Shown here: one piece after another, positions 1 to 10,841 of the stretch
Layout of the letters: each line of letters begins with the position of its first letter
Numbering within the stretch: the stretch's first letter is position 1
Assembly (NCBI GenBank): GCA_009809945.1
Contig: WTPW01001255.1
Span: 55,930 to 119,929, forward strand
DNA: 64,000 nt
Direction of reading: 5' to 3'
DNA from: Gigaspora margarita
Lineage: Eukaryota; Glomeromycota; Glomeromycetes; Diversisporales; Gigasporaceae
Notes under the pieces: generated by a model
Told to the model about the DNA's origin: nothing
Database searches by the model: none
Seen by the model: the letters and a program-made list of their open reading frames with translations, nothing else
Translations under genes and position numbers: made by a program

Positions 1-228
1 AACTAAAAGAACATTAGAAAATATTAATGTGAATGTCAAAGAACTTCAATGAAAATATTAAATAATCCATTAAAAAACTATTGCAAGATCGTTAAGAATC
101 GTAAAGAGAACTAAAAGAACATTAGAAAATATTAATGTGAATTTCAAAAATACCATAAAGAAAATATTAAATGATCCGTAGAAAAATCGTTAAAAAACCA
201 TTACAAGATCATTAAGAATCGTAAAGAG
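1..228. repeat. Tandem repeat, two ~114-bp units
   Basis: Two head-to-tail copies begin at 1 and 111, each starting AACTAAAAGAACATTAG and ending CGTAAAGAG. They differ by scattered substitutions and small indels, so the duplication is not recent. The array probably continues to the left of the window. No coding potential is seen. Confidence 0.85.
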
Positions 229-234
229 TTTAAT

Positions 235-437
235 TCAAAAATCATGATCCGTTTGGCTGATCTTCAATATCCGTGTCCGTATGTCTGTGTCCGTAATATG
301 TCTGTGTCCGGCACGGACGATGTCCGATGACAATCAATTTACTCAGACATAATTTGGACACAGACATAGGACAATGTTCAAAAATGTCTGGTCTGCCAAA
401 AATAGCTTGGACATTAAAAATGTATAACACTGAACGT
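235..437. mobile_element. Word-array element (GTCCG / GGACA words), partial
   Basis: A cluster of GTCCGTAT, TGTCCG, CGGACA and GGACA words. Its right boundary, TATAACACTG, is the complement of CAGTGTTATA, close to the hAT-type terminus CAGTGTTGT seen at 45224-46039. It abuts the repeat that starts near 438. No matching left end was found, so the element is partial or its left end has decayed. Confidence 0.45.
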
Positions 438-757
438 GACCATCACGTGGTGTAGTGTCATTCGTATTAACTTTTTGGCTTTATGTTAAGATTAGGGTTA
501 GAGTTTGTATATATAGACTTAGAAGGCCACTATTTATATGTAAAATCGCGTTTCGAACATTTTTATTTAGCTTTTAAGGCCGATTTAAACACCAGTTTTT
601 AAGTATTTTCGCTCTTTTCTCTTTTTTTCTTCTTGTACACGTGTTTTGTTTTGATGTCAGACTGATCTGAAAAGATCAAAATTTACGTTCTCTGATTGGT
701 TAATTTTTATGCGCCACGTCATGTTACTGCAAAAGTGTCTAGACCCCTGGCATGGTT
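438..757. repeat. Interspersed repeat X, copy 1
   Basis: This matches 3580-3878 over its whole length, including GGCTTTATGTTAAG, a telomere-like TTAGGGTTAGAG stretch and the right end AGTGTCTAGACCCCTGG. Copy 2 (2751-3878) shows both ends and marks the family as an inverted-repeat element. The left end here is cut by the word array at 235-437. Confidence 0.8.
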
Positions 758-804
758 GTTACATTGATGCGTTTTGTGTATCATCACCTGATTGGTATTT
801 GTGC

Positions 805-1070
805 GAGTGATACAAACCCAAAACAGAAAATTAACCAATCGGAGAACGTAAAATGTGATGATCCCAGATCAGCCCGACACGTGAGCAAAGCAAAGAAAAT
901 GTCTTGGGCACTAATTGAAAATGATGAGAATGAAATTTACATATAAAACCTAATTATTCATTACTATAGCCTCTACCCCTAACGTTCTTACCCTAACCTT
1001 TTAATTTCACGAACTTAGTTTATTTTTACATTGAATTTCTTTTTTGGTTTGTATCACTTGCAAAAATTAT
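805..1070. mobile_element. Miniature element Y (inverted repeats)
   Basis: Ends are TTTGTGCGAGTGATACAA on the left and its near complement TTGTATCACTTGCAAA on the right. The inside has a telomere-like ACCCTAACCTTTTAAT run. A related copy at about 59735-60540 is interrupted at its right side by another element, and this copy serves as the uninterrupted reference for that insertion. Confidence 0.65.
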
Positions 1071-2750
1071 TCTGGTGCCGGCCCACTGATAGATGTAATG
1101 AGTGCCCGCTATGACTCGGGTGCTTGTGCGCTTGGTTATTTTTTCGAATAGTTGACTTTTTGTCAACTTTTATTTTTATTAATCCCTTATCATTATAATC
1201 AGCCAACTGATCATTGACTATAATAATAAAACAATTTTTCGTTGCACGTATGGATTCTGTGCTAGGCCCCTTCAGAAGTCTAGACCAGGGACATGTAAAA
1301 ATTGTGAAAAGATTAGAAAACAATAAAACACAATTTTTATCAAATATCATATTATAAAACAGTTTTTGCTCTTATTTATACATAGTACAAAAATTCGCAA
1401 ATTTAATTGGTTAACTATTTTAATTCACCAATCATTTATTTGTGTAATTTCACATGCGAAAAACATTGTGATAGTGATTTATTATATTCTATTATGTAAT
1501 GTCTTTAAAAATTTATAGATCAATATATCTATGAATTAATCGGTATAGGGTTCTAAGTGAAAATGTACTACGTCTCCAAAAACCTTTCCCAAACCTTAAT
1601 TCTAACCCTAACGTGAAAAATTTTGTGTTAAAAATTATATATAAAACTTAGAAAAATCTATAAACATAATAAAAACATATTATAGGTGCCAAACCATTAT
1701 AGATAATATGTGGGCTTTACTTGATTGGATGATTAATACAAAATGTTACACAATATATTTCACATAGTGGTGTAATGTTTTGCAGTTACAAAAATGGTTT
1801 GGCAGCTATGGAGACGAATTGGCCAAACTCGATACCAAATAAAAGCGAAAGATTACCCTCTGGTCTATGAACTTTCAAAGTAATTTGGTAATTCGTGAAG
1901 TAATTCGGAAATTAGATGAAAGGTATGTTTGAACATTTAAATTTAACCTATAGGTATAATAAATTTATCAACTCAACAATTTAAGCTATCTTTTATTTGT
2001 GAAAACTTATTTTTTTTAATCTCAACTAACAAAAAAACCTGACTATAATATAGGCTAAAAATATAAAGCCAAGCACTATAAGCTAATATTTTTCATGAAA
2101 AGAGTTAAAGAAAAGTATTGTAGTAATATTTTAACCTTGTAACGATTGTTAAATAGAATTAATTAGTTTGATATTAGAGCAAGCATTATAAGTTTTTTTG
2201 GGTATTTTTTTTTATTATTTACTGTATTAGTGTTATAGAATAGGTTTAACCATTTATTTTTGTATTTTTTATTTTTGTTTCTTTTTTTTTTTTGATTTGT
2301 AATATGTTGAAGTTTTTTAATAAAATTTTAAATTTATTAGATTTATTAGAATTTTGTCTGATTTTTTCCGGTTTTGTTTGTGATAAGATTATAAATTAGT
2401 TTAAATTATCGAGATTTCATAGTAAAGACTTTTGCTAGTATCAACTTGATCACAGATATAATTATTTTCTACATATTAATTTTTTTTTATTCATGATTCG
2501 ATATTTTTATTAATCTTCGATCAACAAATAAAATTTTTATAATATCACGAGATGATCTACAAAAATTGGCCAATTACTATGAAAGCCCGCTATGTTATTA
2601 TAGATACGTTTTATAATAAATACTGAATAATAAATATGATAAAAATTAACACTATTGTAATTAAAATTAGACTAAATTTTATATCGCAATAAAAACATTT
2701 TTTGCTATTATCCAAACCATTTTTTCCCATTACTCAAAACAATTTTTACG
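1071..2750. other. AT-rich intergenic stretch
   Basis: No gene is recognised. The only structure noted is a short match to the end of repeat X near 1272-1295 (GTCTAGACCAGGGACATG). The rest is AT-rich with homopolymer runs near 2280 and 2480. Confidence 0.6.
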
Positions 2751-2803
2751 GGTCCCTGGACTAGACACTTTTGTAGTAACGTGACTATCACATGGTGTGG
2801 CGC

Positions 2804-3336
2804 CAGGACCCTAAATAATACATATAGAGGTTATATTGGCTTTACTATAAACTTTTTGTAAATTTTATCCACTTTTTATTAGAGCTAATTAACCTTATTT
2901 TATAATATAAGCTTTAATATTTAAATAATTGACAATTATCTTTCATCACTAGTGCGATGCATTGCTATCCTCTGATCGACCAATCATTTTGTTTGTTTTG
3001 ATTTTACATTAATCAAAACAAAACAAATAGCGGCCAGGTTAAGATAGAGTTAGAGTTTGTTTGAAGCAATAAGTTAGGCGACCTCCTAACCCAAAATTTC
3101 GCAAGGAATTTTTTTGTTAAGAAAAAATTGTAGTTTCATAGTCAAAATTTTAAGTTAGAAGCGATTTTTTAAAAAATTGTTGTTTCGCTTCGATTTCACA
3201 TTACACCTGATCTTGCATCCCGATTGGTTGATCAGAGGGTGGCGATGCATCGTACTAGCGATGAATGATAACTCTCTAAATAATTTATCCATTTAACAAA
3301 TATAACAAATATATTTTACTTTCAAAAAAAATTTTT

Positions 3337-3376
<40 letters not shown>

Positions 3377-3579
3377 TTGGTTATCCAAATTTTAAATATA
3401 ACCTATCTAAAATTTATAATTTTATTCATTTTAAATAACATAACATTAAAGGCTTTTATCCACTTTTAAATATAACCTTTTGGCCAATATCCGCTTTTCA
3501 AATATAACATCTTAGTAAAAAAGTGCCTTTTTTATCCAAAATTTCAATATAACCTTTATATGTATTGTTCGGGGTCCTG
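2804..3579 (+). mobile_element. CAGGACCC miniature element, copy 1
   Basis: Ends are CAGGACCCTAAATAATA and its complement TATTGTTCGGGGTCCTG, continuing into GGTTATATTG. Flanks TGGCGC / TGGCGT suggest a 5-6 bp target duplication inside repeat X. It contains a T-tract of about 50 nt (3327-3374) and a nested Mutator-like insertion at 2931-3276. Copy 2 lies inverted at 4796-5614; comparing the two gives the empty sites of both nested insertions. Confidence 0.8.
2931..3276. mobile_element. Mutator-like miniature element with 9-bp target duplication
   Basis: The flanks are TAAATAATT at 2922-2930 and 3277-3285, a 9-bp direct repeat. The matching place in copy 2 (4796-5614) has a single copy, so this is a real insertion. 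Ends GACAATTATCTTTCATC and GAGAGTTATCATTCATC pair over about 46 bp. A 9-bp duplication with G-starting ends is what Mutator-like elements make. The interior carries the core module GCAAGGAATTTTTTTGTTA...TTTTAAGTT, also found in unrelated elements. Confidence 0.75.
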
Positions 3580-3878
3580 TGGCGTCATTCAGATTAACTT
3601 TTTGGCTTTATGTTAAGGTTAGAGTTAGGGTTTGTATATATGGGCTTAGAAGGCCACTATTTATATATAAAATCGCATTCCGGACATTTTTATATAGTTT
3701 TCAAGGCTGATTTAAGCACTAGTTTTCGAGTATTTTTGCTCTTTTCTCTTTTTTTCTTCTTGTACATGTGTTTTGTTTTAATATCAGACTGATCCGGGAA
3801 GATCAAAATTTACATTTTCTGATTGGTTAATTTTCATGCACCACATCACGTTACTGCAAAAGTGTCTAGACCCCTGGT

Positions 3879-4747
3879 CAGGAACACATAAAAATTTGGA
3901 TCCAAATTTATCTAAAATTTTGTATTACAAACAACCAAACATACATGTGATTTATAATTGCAAATAGCCAATCAAATCATCAAGATCATGTAGTTTATAT
4001 ATAGAAAAATCTTCAATAAATTTAGTTTTATTTAGAAAATACTTAAAAATTTGGATTTACTTTTCAAGTTTTATCAATCATGTGATAATTATGTGATATG
4101 GCCTAAATTACTGCTTAATTCGTAATGCTGGTTAAAACCTAAATAAATCCAAATATTTGCAATTTTTAAAATAAATATTTTAAATTTTAAAGTCGTATAG
4201 AAAACAGAAAGTAGTACATTTTTTAATTCGGATACATACTAGTACAAGTTACTATTTTAATCAATACCCTGAATTTAAAAATCTGTAATCTAATACCTTT
4301 TATCGTAAAATCCTGCTTTTTTTTTGTTGATTTTTAAAACATTTGCAATGTTTATTCTTTTATGGTAGGATCTACTTACCTCACGATTTTGTATATACTA
4401 TTTTACTCTATTATTGATTATTCGATCTATTTACTCTTTATTCATTACTCTTTAATAGCAAATAGCAAATTTTGAATCTATTACTAGTTCATATCCACTT
4501 AACAACTTGGCGCAAACAACGATTTCATTTATTCTTTAGGTTTCCCTCCATTTTTACAAGTGTTCTGATCTAAGTTTGTATATTTATTTTCTAAAATTTA
4601 TGAGTTTTGTGTTTTATTATTTCAGATTTTTTAATGGGTTGATAAATTGATAATCATCGATCGACAAAGACTATAGCGAAAGGGTGAAAGAGAGTTTGCT
4701 GATCTTTTTTAAATATTGGACTTGGTAAAATACAGATGCATATATAT
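3879..4747. other. AT-rich stretch without recognised features
   Basis: No open frame, repeat end or RNA gene could be supported. It separates element X from the word-array element beginning at 4748. Confidence 0.55.
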
Positions 4748-4795
4748 TAGGGTTTGCAATGGGCCAGACCAAATCTGACAATTTGTGGGTTTGAC

Positions 4796-5360
4796 CAGGA
4801 CCCCAAATAATATATATAAAGGTTATATTGAAATTTTGGATAAAAAAGGCACTTTTTTACTAAGAAATTATATTTGAAAAGCAAATATTGGCCAAAAGGT
4901 TATATTTAAAAGTTGATAAAAGCCTTTAATATTATGTGGGCCCTCAAAAGTAGAAACCAGACAATTTGACAATTTTTTGAAAATTAACCTGTTTGATTGA
5001 TCAGGTGTAAAATTTAAGGCCCAGTCTTTTTTACTTAATAATGAAAGCCTGATCACTTAATAAATTTTTGCAATACAATGATTAATAGCTTTTGATACTA
5101 TAATCTAAAAATAGATTTACTAAGATTTACCGTTAGTAATACGAGTGTTATACAGATCTGCAGATCTAATAATTCTGTTTAAACAGGTTTGTAAATCATT
5201 TTTAAATTGTTTTGATTTTGTGTAGCAAAATAGTTTTTTGCTAATTTTCTCAAAACCCGTAATCAGCCAAATTGTCTGGTTTCTACTTTTGAGGGCCCAT
5301 GTTATTTAAAATGAATAAAATTATAAATTTTAGATAGGTTATATTTAAAATTTGGATAAC

Positions 5361-5411
<51 letters not shown>

Positions 5412-5614
5412 AATTTTTTTGAAGGAAAATTTTTTAAAAAAAAATTTTTGAAAATAAAATATATTTGTTATATTTGTTAAATAGATAAATTATTTAAATA
5501 TTAAAGCTTATATTATAAAATAAGGTTAATTAGCTCTAACAAAAAGTGGATAAAATTTACAAAAAGTTTATATTAAAGCCAATATAACCTCTATATGTAT
5601 TATTCGGGGTCCTG
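4796..5614 (-). mobile_element. CAGGACCC miniature element, copy 2
   Basis: This is the reverse complement of 2804-3579 over its whole length, with ends CAGGACCCCAAATAATA and TATTCGGGGTCCTG. It includes the poly-A tract at 5360-5406 (the T-tract of copy 1). It carries its own nested insertion at 4938-5298 and lacks the insertion found in copy 1. Confidence 0.8.
4938..5298. mobile_element. Young miniature element with ~31-bp perfect inverted ends
   Basis: Both ends start GGGCCCTCAAAAGTAG and match perfectly for about 31 bp. The flanks share ATGT, and the matching site in copy 1 reads TTATGTTATTT, with the tetramer once. The perfect ends suggest a recent insertion. The superfamily is not clear: a 4-bp duplication with this end is not one I can name. 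Confidence 0.65.
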
Positions 5615-5994
5615 TTGAACTGGGCCTGGGCCCAAATTTTAGATCTGCAATTAATTGGGCCAGGCTTGGATTGGGCTTGTTAAATAATAGGACGAGACTG
5701 GGCCCAAATTTTTAAACTTGTAATTAATTGGGCCGGGCTTGGGTTGGGCTTGTAAAATAATAGGCCGGGCCTGGGTATTATAAAAAGGCCCGATAAAACC
5801 TAGTAATACCCATTAAAAATATATAGCTTCTATTGATTAAAAATTAATTCTAGTTAATTTGGTAAAGTTTGTAATTTTAGTACTATTTTAGTATAATATA
5901 GCATAATAGTTCAAGAATATGTTATTTAACATTTTAATGATTAAGTTATCTATAGAATATAATTATCTTAGTGTTTCAAATTGAAAATTGATTT

Positions 5995-6245
5995 AGTTGC
6001 TAAATAGCCAACTAATCAATAATAATTTATTAGACAATTAATCAATTGGCAATAATTAATCAATTAATTAATTAATCAATTAGTTGGTNAATTAGTTGAT
6101 ATTATTAACTAGTTGTTTCATATAGAATTATACTTTAATTAGTAGCTATGCAATTATATCTAAGCCATTTTGATATACTAACTAATTAATTAGTTAATTA
6201 ATCAATTAATTAACTAACTAATTAATTAATTAGTTGATTATAATA
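5995..6245. repeat. Low-complexity TTAATTAATCAATTAGTTG array
   Basis: Clusters of AATTAATCAATTA and its complement TAATTGATTAATT, with arms at 5995-6095 and 6175-6245 that can pair. It lies in the middle of the hAT-like element at 4748-6552 and may be a separate small insertion. Confidence 0.5.
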
Positions 6246-6552
6246 CTATTTGCAAATTATAAATTGGCCAGCTTGGGTTAGACAGACTTGGGTTGAACTG
6301 GACTTGGGTTGGGCCGGGCTGGGCTTGAGTTGAGCAGGCTTGGGTTGGGCTAGGCTTGGGTTGGTCCAGGCTTGGGTTGGGCCAGGCTTGGTTGGGCCGG
6401 GCTTGAGTTGGGCCAAGCTAAACTTGGGCCAGGTTTGGGCTTATATTTCAAGCCCATGATGAATTGGACCAGGCTTGGATTGGGTTTATAATTCAATGGG
6501 CTGGGCTTGGGTTTAGGTAAATCTGGCCTGACCCAACCCATTGAGAACTCTA

Positions 6553-6665
6553 GTATGTATGTACATATGGGGTCTTTGCTTTGAAAAACAAGTTATGAGA
6601 CATAGTAAATTATATGTTCCATACTTGATTTTCAAGGCAAAGACCCCATATACGTATACATATTA
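6553..6665. repeat. Small hairpin element
   Basis: Arms of about 38 bp at 6554-6591 and 6622-6662 share ATATGGGGTCTTTGC and, inverted, GCAAAGACCCCATAT. The loop is about 30 nt. It sits directly right of the hAT-like element. Confidence 0.6.
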
Positions 6666-6717
6666 TTAGCAGTCACATGATTTGTTATACTTTTTTGGGC
6701 CAGTTTTTTGTTATATA

Positions 6718-7648
6718 TATATAAATTATAAAAAAAATAACATATAAAATTACTATAAACTTTGAAGCCAAGATTATTTTCAACCTATATAATAATTTAA
6801 AATTAAATTTTGCAATTATATAGAGCAAAAGAAGGGACCTTTCCTGCCAAGTTACATTTCTGTCATTTTTGCACAAATCGAAAATGTAACTTTACCAAAA
6901 ACAAATATTTGCTATTTTTAAGATAATAAATATATGTAAAAACATGCTCTGAGCAACTTTACTTAGACGACAAAAGGGTTACCTTGTAAGAAAAATGGGT
7001 TATCTATGTACTAAAGTTAAAATTTTTGGGGTTTCAATATAAACCCACTTTTTTGTTAAGATAACCTGCTTTGGGCTTCTAAGTAAACTTGTTTAGCAGG
7101 TAATTCTACTTATATTGGAATCAAAACACGCTTTCTTGAACTTTTTACTAAGTAAAAATGGGCTAAAGTTAGAAAAAATTTTTTTCTAATATTAGCCCTA
7201 TTTTTCACTTAGTAAAAGGTTCGAACAGGCGCATTTTAATCCCAATATGAGTAGAATTACCTGCTGAACAAGTTTACTTAGAAGCCCAAAGCAGGTTATC
7301 TTGACAAAAAAAGTGGTTTTATATTGAAAACCCAAAAATTTTAATTTTAGTACATAGATAACCCATTTTTCTTACAAGATAACCTACTTTTGTTGTCTAA
7401 GTAAAGTTGTTCAGAGCATGTTTTTACATATATTTATTATTTTAAAAATAGCAAATATTTGTTTTTGCAAAGTTACATTTTCGTTTTGTGCAAAAATAGC
7501 AAAACTATAACTTGACAAAAAGGTAAGTTTATTTCTCTTTTTTTGCTCTATATAATCGCAAAATTTAATTTTAATTATTATATAGGTTGAAAATAATCTT
7601 GGCTTTAAAGTTTATAGTAATTTTATATATTTTTTTTATAATTTTATA
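6718..7648. repeat. Foldback palindrome, copy 1 (~930 bp)
   Basis: Two arms of about 460 bp meet near 7185 (AAAATTTTTTTCTAA). The left arm holds TTGTAAGAAAAATGGG then TTATCTATGTACTAAAG; the right arm holds the complement. Frames on the minus strand at 6685-6876 and the plus strand at 7587-7868 translate the two mirror-image arms and are not genes. Three further copies lie at 8838-9738, 18070-19100 and 22690-24356. Confidence 0.85.
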
Positions 7649-8125
7649 TATAACAACATTTTATATAACATATTATGTAATTGTTAAATTTTATTATATG
7701 TACTTCTGCTACATTAGTCTAATTATATACTATACTCTGGCATCCTTGTTATGCTTGCTTCTGCACTACATTTCTGTTATAACCATATACTTATTGGCCA
7801 AATCAATTAACTTTAAGAGATTTATTAAAAACCAAATCATCATAAATAAGAAAAACTTAGTAATATGAATTGTCTATTTTAAATACTTTAATTAAATAAT
7901 TAAATAATTGTTATATAATACTTACAATTAGCACAGGTTGTCTTATTTCAAATACTGTATTTTGATTAAATTACTATTATGCTAACTAAATCAACTTAAT
8001 AATTCACTGACTTATTTCAGATTCTTTAATTAGTAGATAAATGTTATACTTATCAACTTTATCAACTTGAGCTTGAGTCTTAAAAGTAGTAACACAGAAT
8101 AAAAAAAATTAAATCATTATACTTA
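7649..8125. other. AT-rich spacer
   Basis: No gene or repeat end was recognised between the palindrome and the next word array. Confidence 0.5.
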
Positions 8126-9812
8126 GTGTTGTACATGAACATATGTTCAAGCAAATTATTGGACATGGACAGTCCATAGACAATGTCCAAAGGTCCAGTT
8201 CATATAATTATCAATGATCAATATTGTACATGGACAAATGTCCAGTTCAATCTTTGGACATGGACAAATGTCTATGGACAATGTCCAAAAATATCCAAAT
8301 GTCCAAGCACATTATTGGCTAAAATTATATATAAAAAATCATATCAGCAGATCGGCATAACTGGGTCTATTTTTTTGATAAACTGTTATACAAAAATTTG
8401 CTCCTAAGTAACGTTGAAAAACTAACAAACGAAGTACTTGTTACAACTAACAAAAGAGCCTCTTTGACATCTAAACAAGTTAAAAACCAATAAAACTTAA
8501 TAAAAGAGCTATGCTAAGCTGTAGAAAGAAGTACTTTTATCATTTGTTGAAATACTCAGGTGTTTTAGGATGGGTTGGGCATTGAGAAATGGGTTGGTAA
8601 CTATCAAGGGTAAATTCGGAAGCCAATTTTCAAAAAAATGGCCTTTTTAATCTACTTTTGGCTTATAATTAAATACATGAATTTCGTAATTTTTTACGTA
8701 CTTAATTATAAATACAAAGCTAATTAAAAAGGCCATTTTTGTGAAAATTCACTTTGTAATAAATTTTTGTGTAAAATTTTTTGATAATCCTCGATCATGA
8801 TTGGTCGAGCCAATATGTTACACCAATCTGCTGATATGTTATCAAAAAATATATAAAATTTCTATAAACTTTAAAGAAATGTTGTTCAAAGTCTACATAT
8901 CAACTTAAAATTAAATTTTTCAGAAACATAGAACAAGGGGAGGAGAAAAAGGTAGTACAAAAATTGGATTAAAATTCCACAATTTTGCACAAAATGAAAA
9001 TGTAACTTCATCAAAAACAAATATATTCTAATTTTAAGATAAAAATCGCATATAAAAACATGCCCTGAACAACTTTATTTAATTGGCAGAAGTAGGGTAC
9101 CTTGTAAGAAAAATGGGTTATCTATGTACTAAAGTTAAAATTTTTGGGATTTCAATATAAAATCTTTTTTCTTATTAGGTAATCTACTTTGTGCTCTTAA
9201 GCAAAGTTGTTTAGCATGTAATTTTATTCATGATTGAGGTCAAACCGTGCTTTTTCAAACCTTTTACTTAGTTTTTTCTAACTTTAACCCCCATTTTCAC
9301 TTAGTAAAAGGTTCAAAGAAGCACATTTTGATCTTATTCGCGAGTAAAATTACATGCCGAACAACTTTGCTTAAGAGTCCAAAGTAGGTTACCTAATAAG
9401 AAAAAAGGGTTTTATATTGAAACCCCAAAAATTTTAACTTTAGTACATAGATAACCCATTTTTCTTACAAGGTAACCTACTTCTGCTGGTTAAGTAAAGT
9501 TGTTTAGGTTGTATTTTTATATACGATTCTCATCTTAAAATCAGAATATATTTGTTTTTAACAAAGTTATATTTTTGTTTTGTGCAAAATCAGTAAAATT
9601 TTAATCTGATTTTTGTACTACCTTTTCTTCTCCCCTTGTTCTATGTTTTTAAAAATTTTAATTTTAAGTTTATATGTAGACTTTGGAACAACATTTCTTC
9701 AAAGTTTATAGTAATTTTATATGTTTTTTTTTGATAACTAATATAGATATGTCCATGGACATGGATATGAACATGGACAATGGATGTTCATGTCCATGTC
9801 CATGTTCATATA
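8126..9812. mobile_element. hAT-like element with ATGTCCATGGACAT word arrays
   Basis: Left end AGTGTTGTACATGAACAT and right end, inverted, CAGTGTTGTATATGAACAT. Arrays of GGACATGG, TGTCCAA and ATGTCCATG occupy 8150-8310 and 9748-9805. The same CAGTGTTGT terminus with GTCCAAA words recurs at 45224-46039. A perfect target duplication is not visible. The foldback palindrome at 8838-9738 lies inside. Confidence 0.6.
8838..9738. repeat. Foldback palindrome, copy 2 (~900 bp)
   Basis: Arms of about 445 bp meet near 9287. The conserved stem block TTGTAAGAAAAATGGG and TTATCTATGTACTAAAG is present in both arms, as in copies 1, 3 and 4, while the outer arm sequence is diverged. It is contained in the CAGTGTTGT-ended element. 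Confidence 0.85.
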
Positions 9813-9814
9813 CA

Positions 9815-10282
9815 ACACTGTATCACATTACAGATACATTTAAATTTGTTGACAAAACTTTGATCAAGGATATCTCTGCAACCACTTGATCAAAGTTGAT
9901 CAAAATTTTTTTATTTGAATTCAATAAATCCGTAGAATTCAAATAAAAAAATTTCATCAAATTTGATCAAGTAGTTGCAGAGATATCCTTGATTAAAGTT
10001 TTGTCAAAAATTTAAATATATCTGTCATGTGATACGCGTTTTGAAATTCTCTAAAACTTTGATCAAAGATATCTCTGCAACCACCTGATCAAATTCGATA
10101 AAAAATTTTTTATTTGAATTCTATGGATCCATATAATTCAAATAAAAAAATTTTTATCGAATTTGATTAGGTTGTTGCAGAGATATCTTTGATCAAAGTT
10201 TTAGAGAATTTCAAAACGCGTATTACATGACAGATACGTTTAAATTTTTAACAAAATTTGATCAAGGATATCTCTGCAACTA
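9815..10282. repeat. Dyad-symmetric satellite, left part
   Basis: Monomers of about 197 bp, each an inverted repeat centred on a site such as CTATGGATCCATAG (centres near 9932 and 10127). The half-units read GATATCTCTGCAACCAC, TTTGATCAAAG and ATTTGAATTC. The array continues at 14282-14965 after a transposon insertion. Each monomer could fold into a hairpin of roughly 90 bp. Confidence 0.85.
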
Positions 10283-10841
10283 TGGTGCGAACAGTTTAAA
10301 GACATCAAATCAATTAATGATTTTTTTAAATTGTATCTACTCAATAAAAAATTTTAAAGTTGCAAAATAAAATACATAATTTGATAGCTTTTAATAATAT
10401 CTATCAAACTACATATTTTATTTTAAGAATTTGTTGCTTGTTATTGAGAAGATGTAATTTTAAATTTATAAGTTTTTAAAATTTTCAAGCATGACCGAAA
10501 TCCCTATATGCACATGTGGTTACACAAGATTTTATTTACTAAAATCATATTAGAAGAATATACGTCATAAGGTAACACACGAAGGACAGCCCCGTTTTCT
10601 ATGAAATTTTACCAGTTTTTTCTTCTGTCGTTATATAAATATAGCGTAGAGACTGATCCGAGTAATCCGCATTCTGGTTAACATTTACTAGGCGTACATT
10701 TTTACTATTAAATTGTTATAAAATAACGTAAGTACACAAAAACTCAGAATTATGTTACTTTTTCACACTTTTGGCATGTAAAATTTCAACAGCCAGTTCA
10801 TGACGGCCACTGAAAAAATTATGTATTTATTGGTTTTTCAT

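Larger units (their letters stand above)
2751..3878. mobile_element. Miniature inverted-repeat element X, copy 2, with nested insertion
   Basis: The left end reads CCTGGACTAGACACTTTTG. The right end is the complement of CCAGGGGTCTAGACAC followed by TTTTGCAG. Matching inverted sequence continues for about 50 bp (GTAACGTGA and TGGTG are shared). The element is split by the CAGGACCC element at 2804-3579; its right part is the sister of 438-757. Confidence 0.75.
4748..6552. mobile_element. hAT-like element with GGGCTTGGG word arrays
   Basis: Ends are TAGGGTTTGCAATGGG on the left and, inverted, TAGAGTTCTCAATGGG on the right. Both TAG-starting ends and the flanks (ATATATAT / GTATGTAT, 6 of 8) suit an old hAT insertion. 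Beside each end lies a dense array of GGGCC, GGGCTTGGGTT and their complements (4758-4795, 5615-5790, 6260-6540). The element is split by the CAGGACCC copy at 4796-5614. The Pro/Lys-rich frame on the minus strand at 6350-6541 is only the translated array. Confidence 0.65.

Noticed and set aside
5360-5406. Poly-A tract as a retrocopy tail
   Set aside because: The inverted sister element at 2804-3579 has the matching T-tract, so the tract is an internal part of a miniature DNA element.
6350-6541. Proline/lysine-rich frame on the minus strand
   Set aside because: It is the translation of the GGGCTTGGGTT word array at the end of a hAT-like element; no splice partner or domain.
7587-7868. Hydrophobic frame that looks like a membrane protein
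   Set aside because: It covers the AT-rich outer arm of a foldback palindrome; Ile/Tyr/Phe richness follows from composition, and part of it mirrors the frame at 6685-6876.
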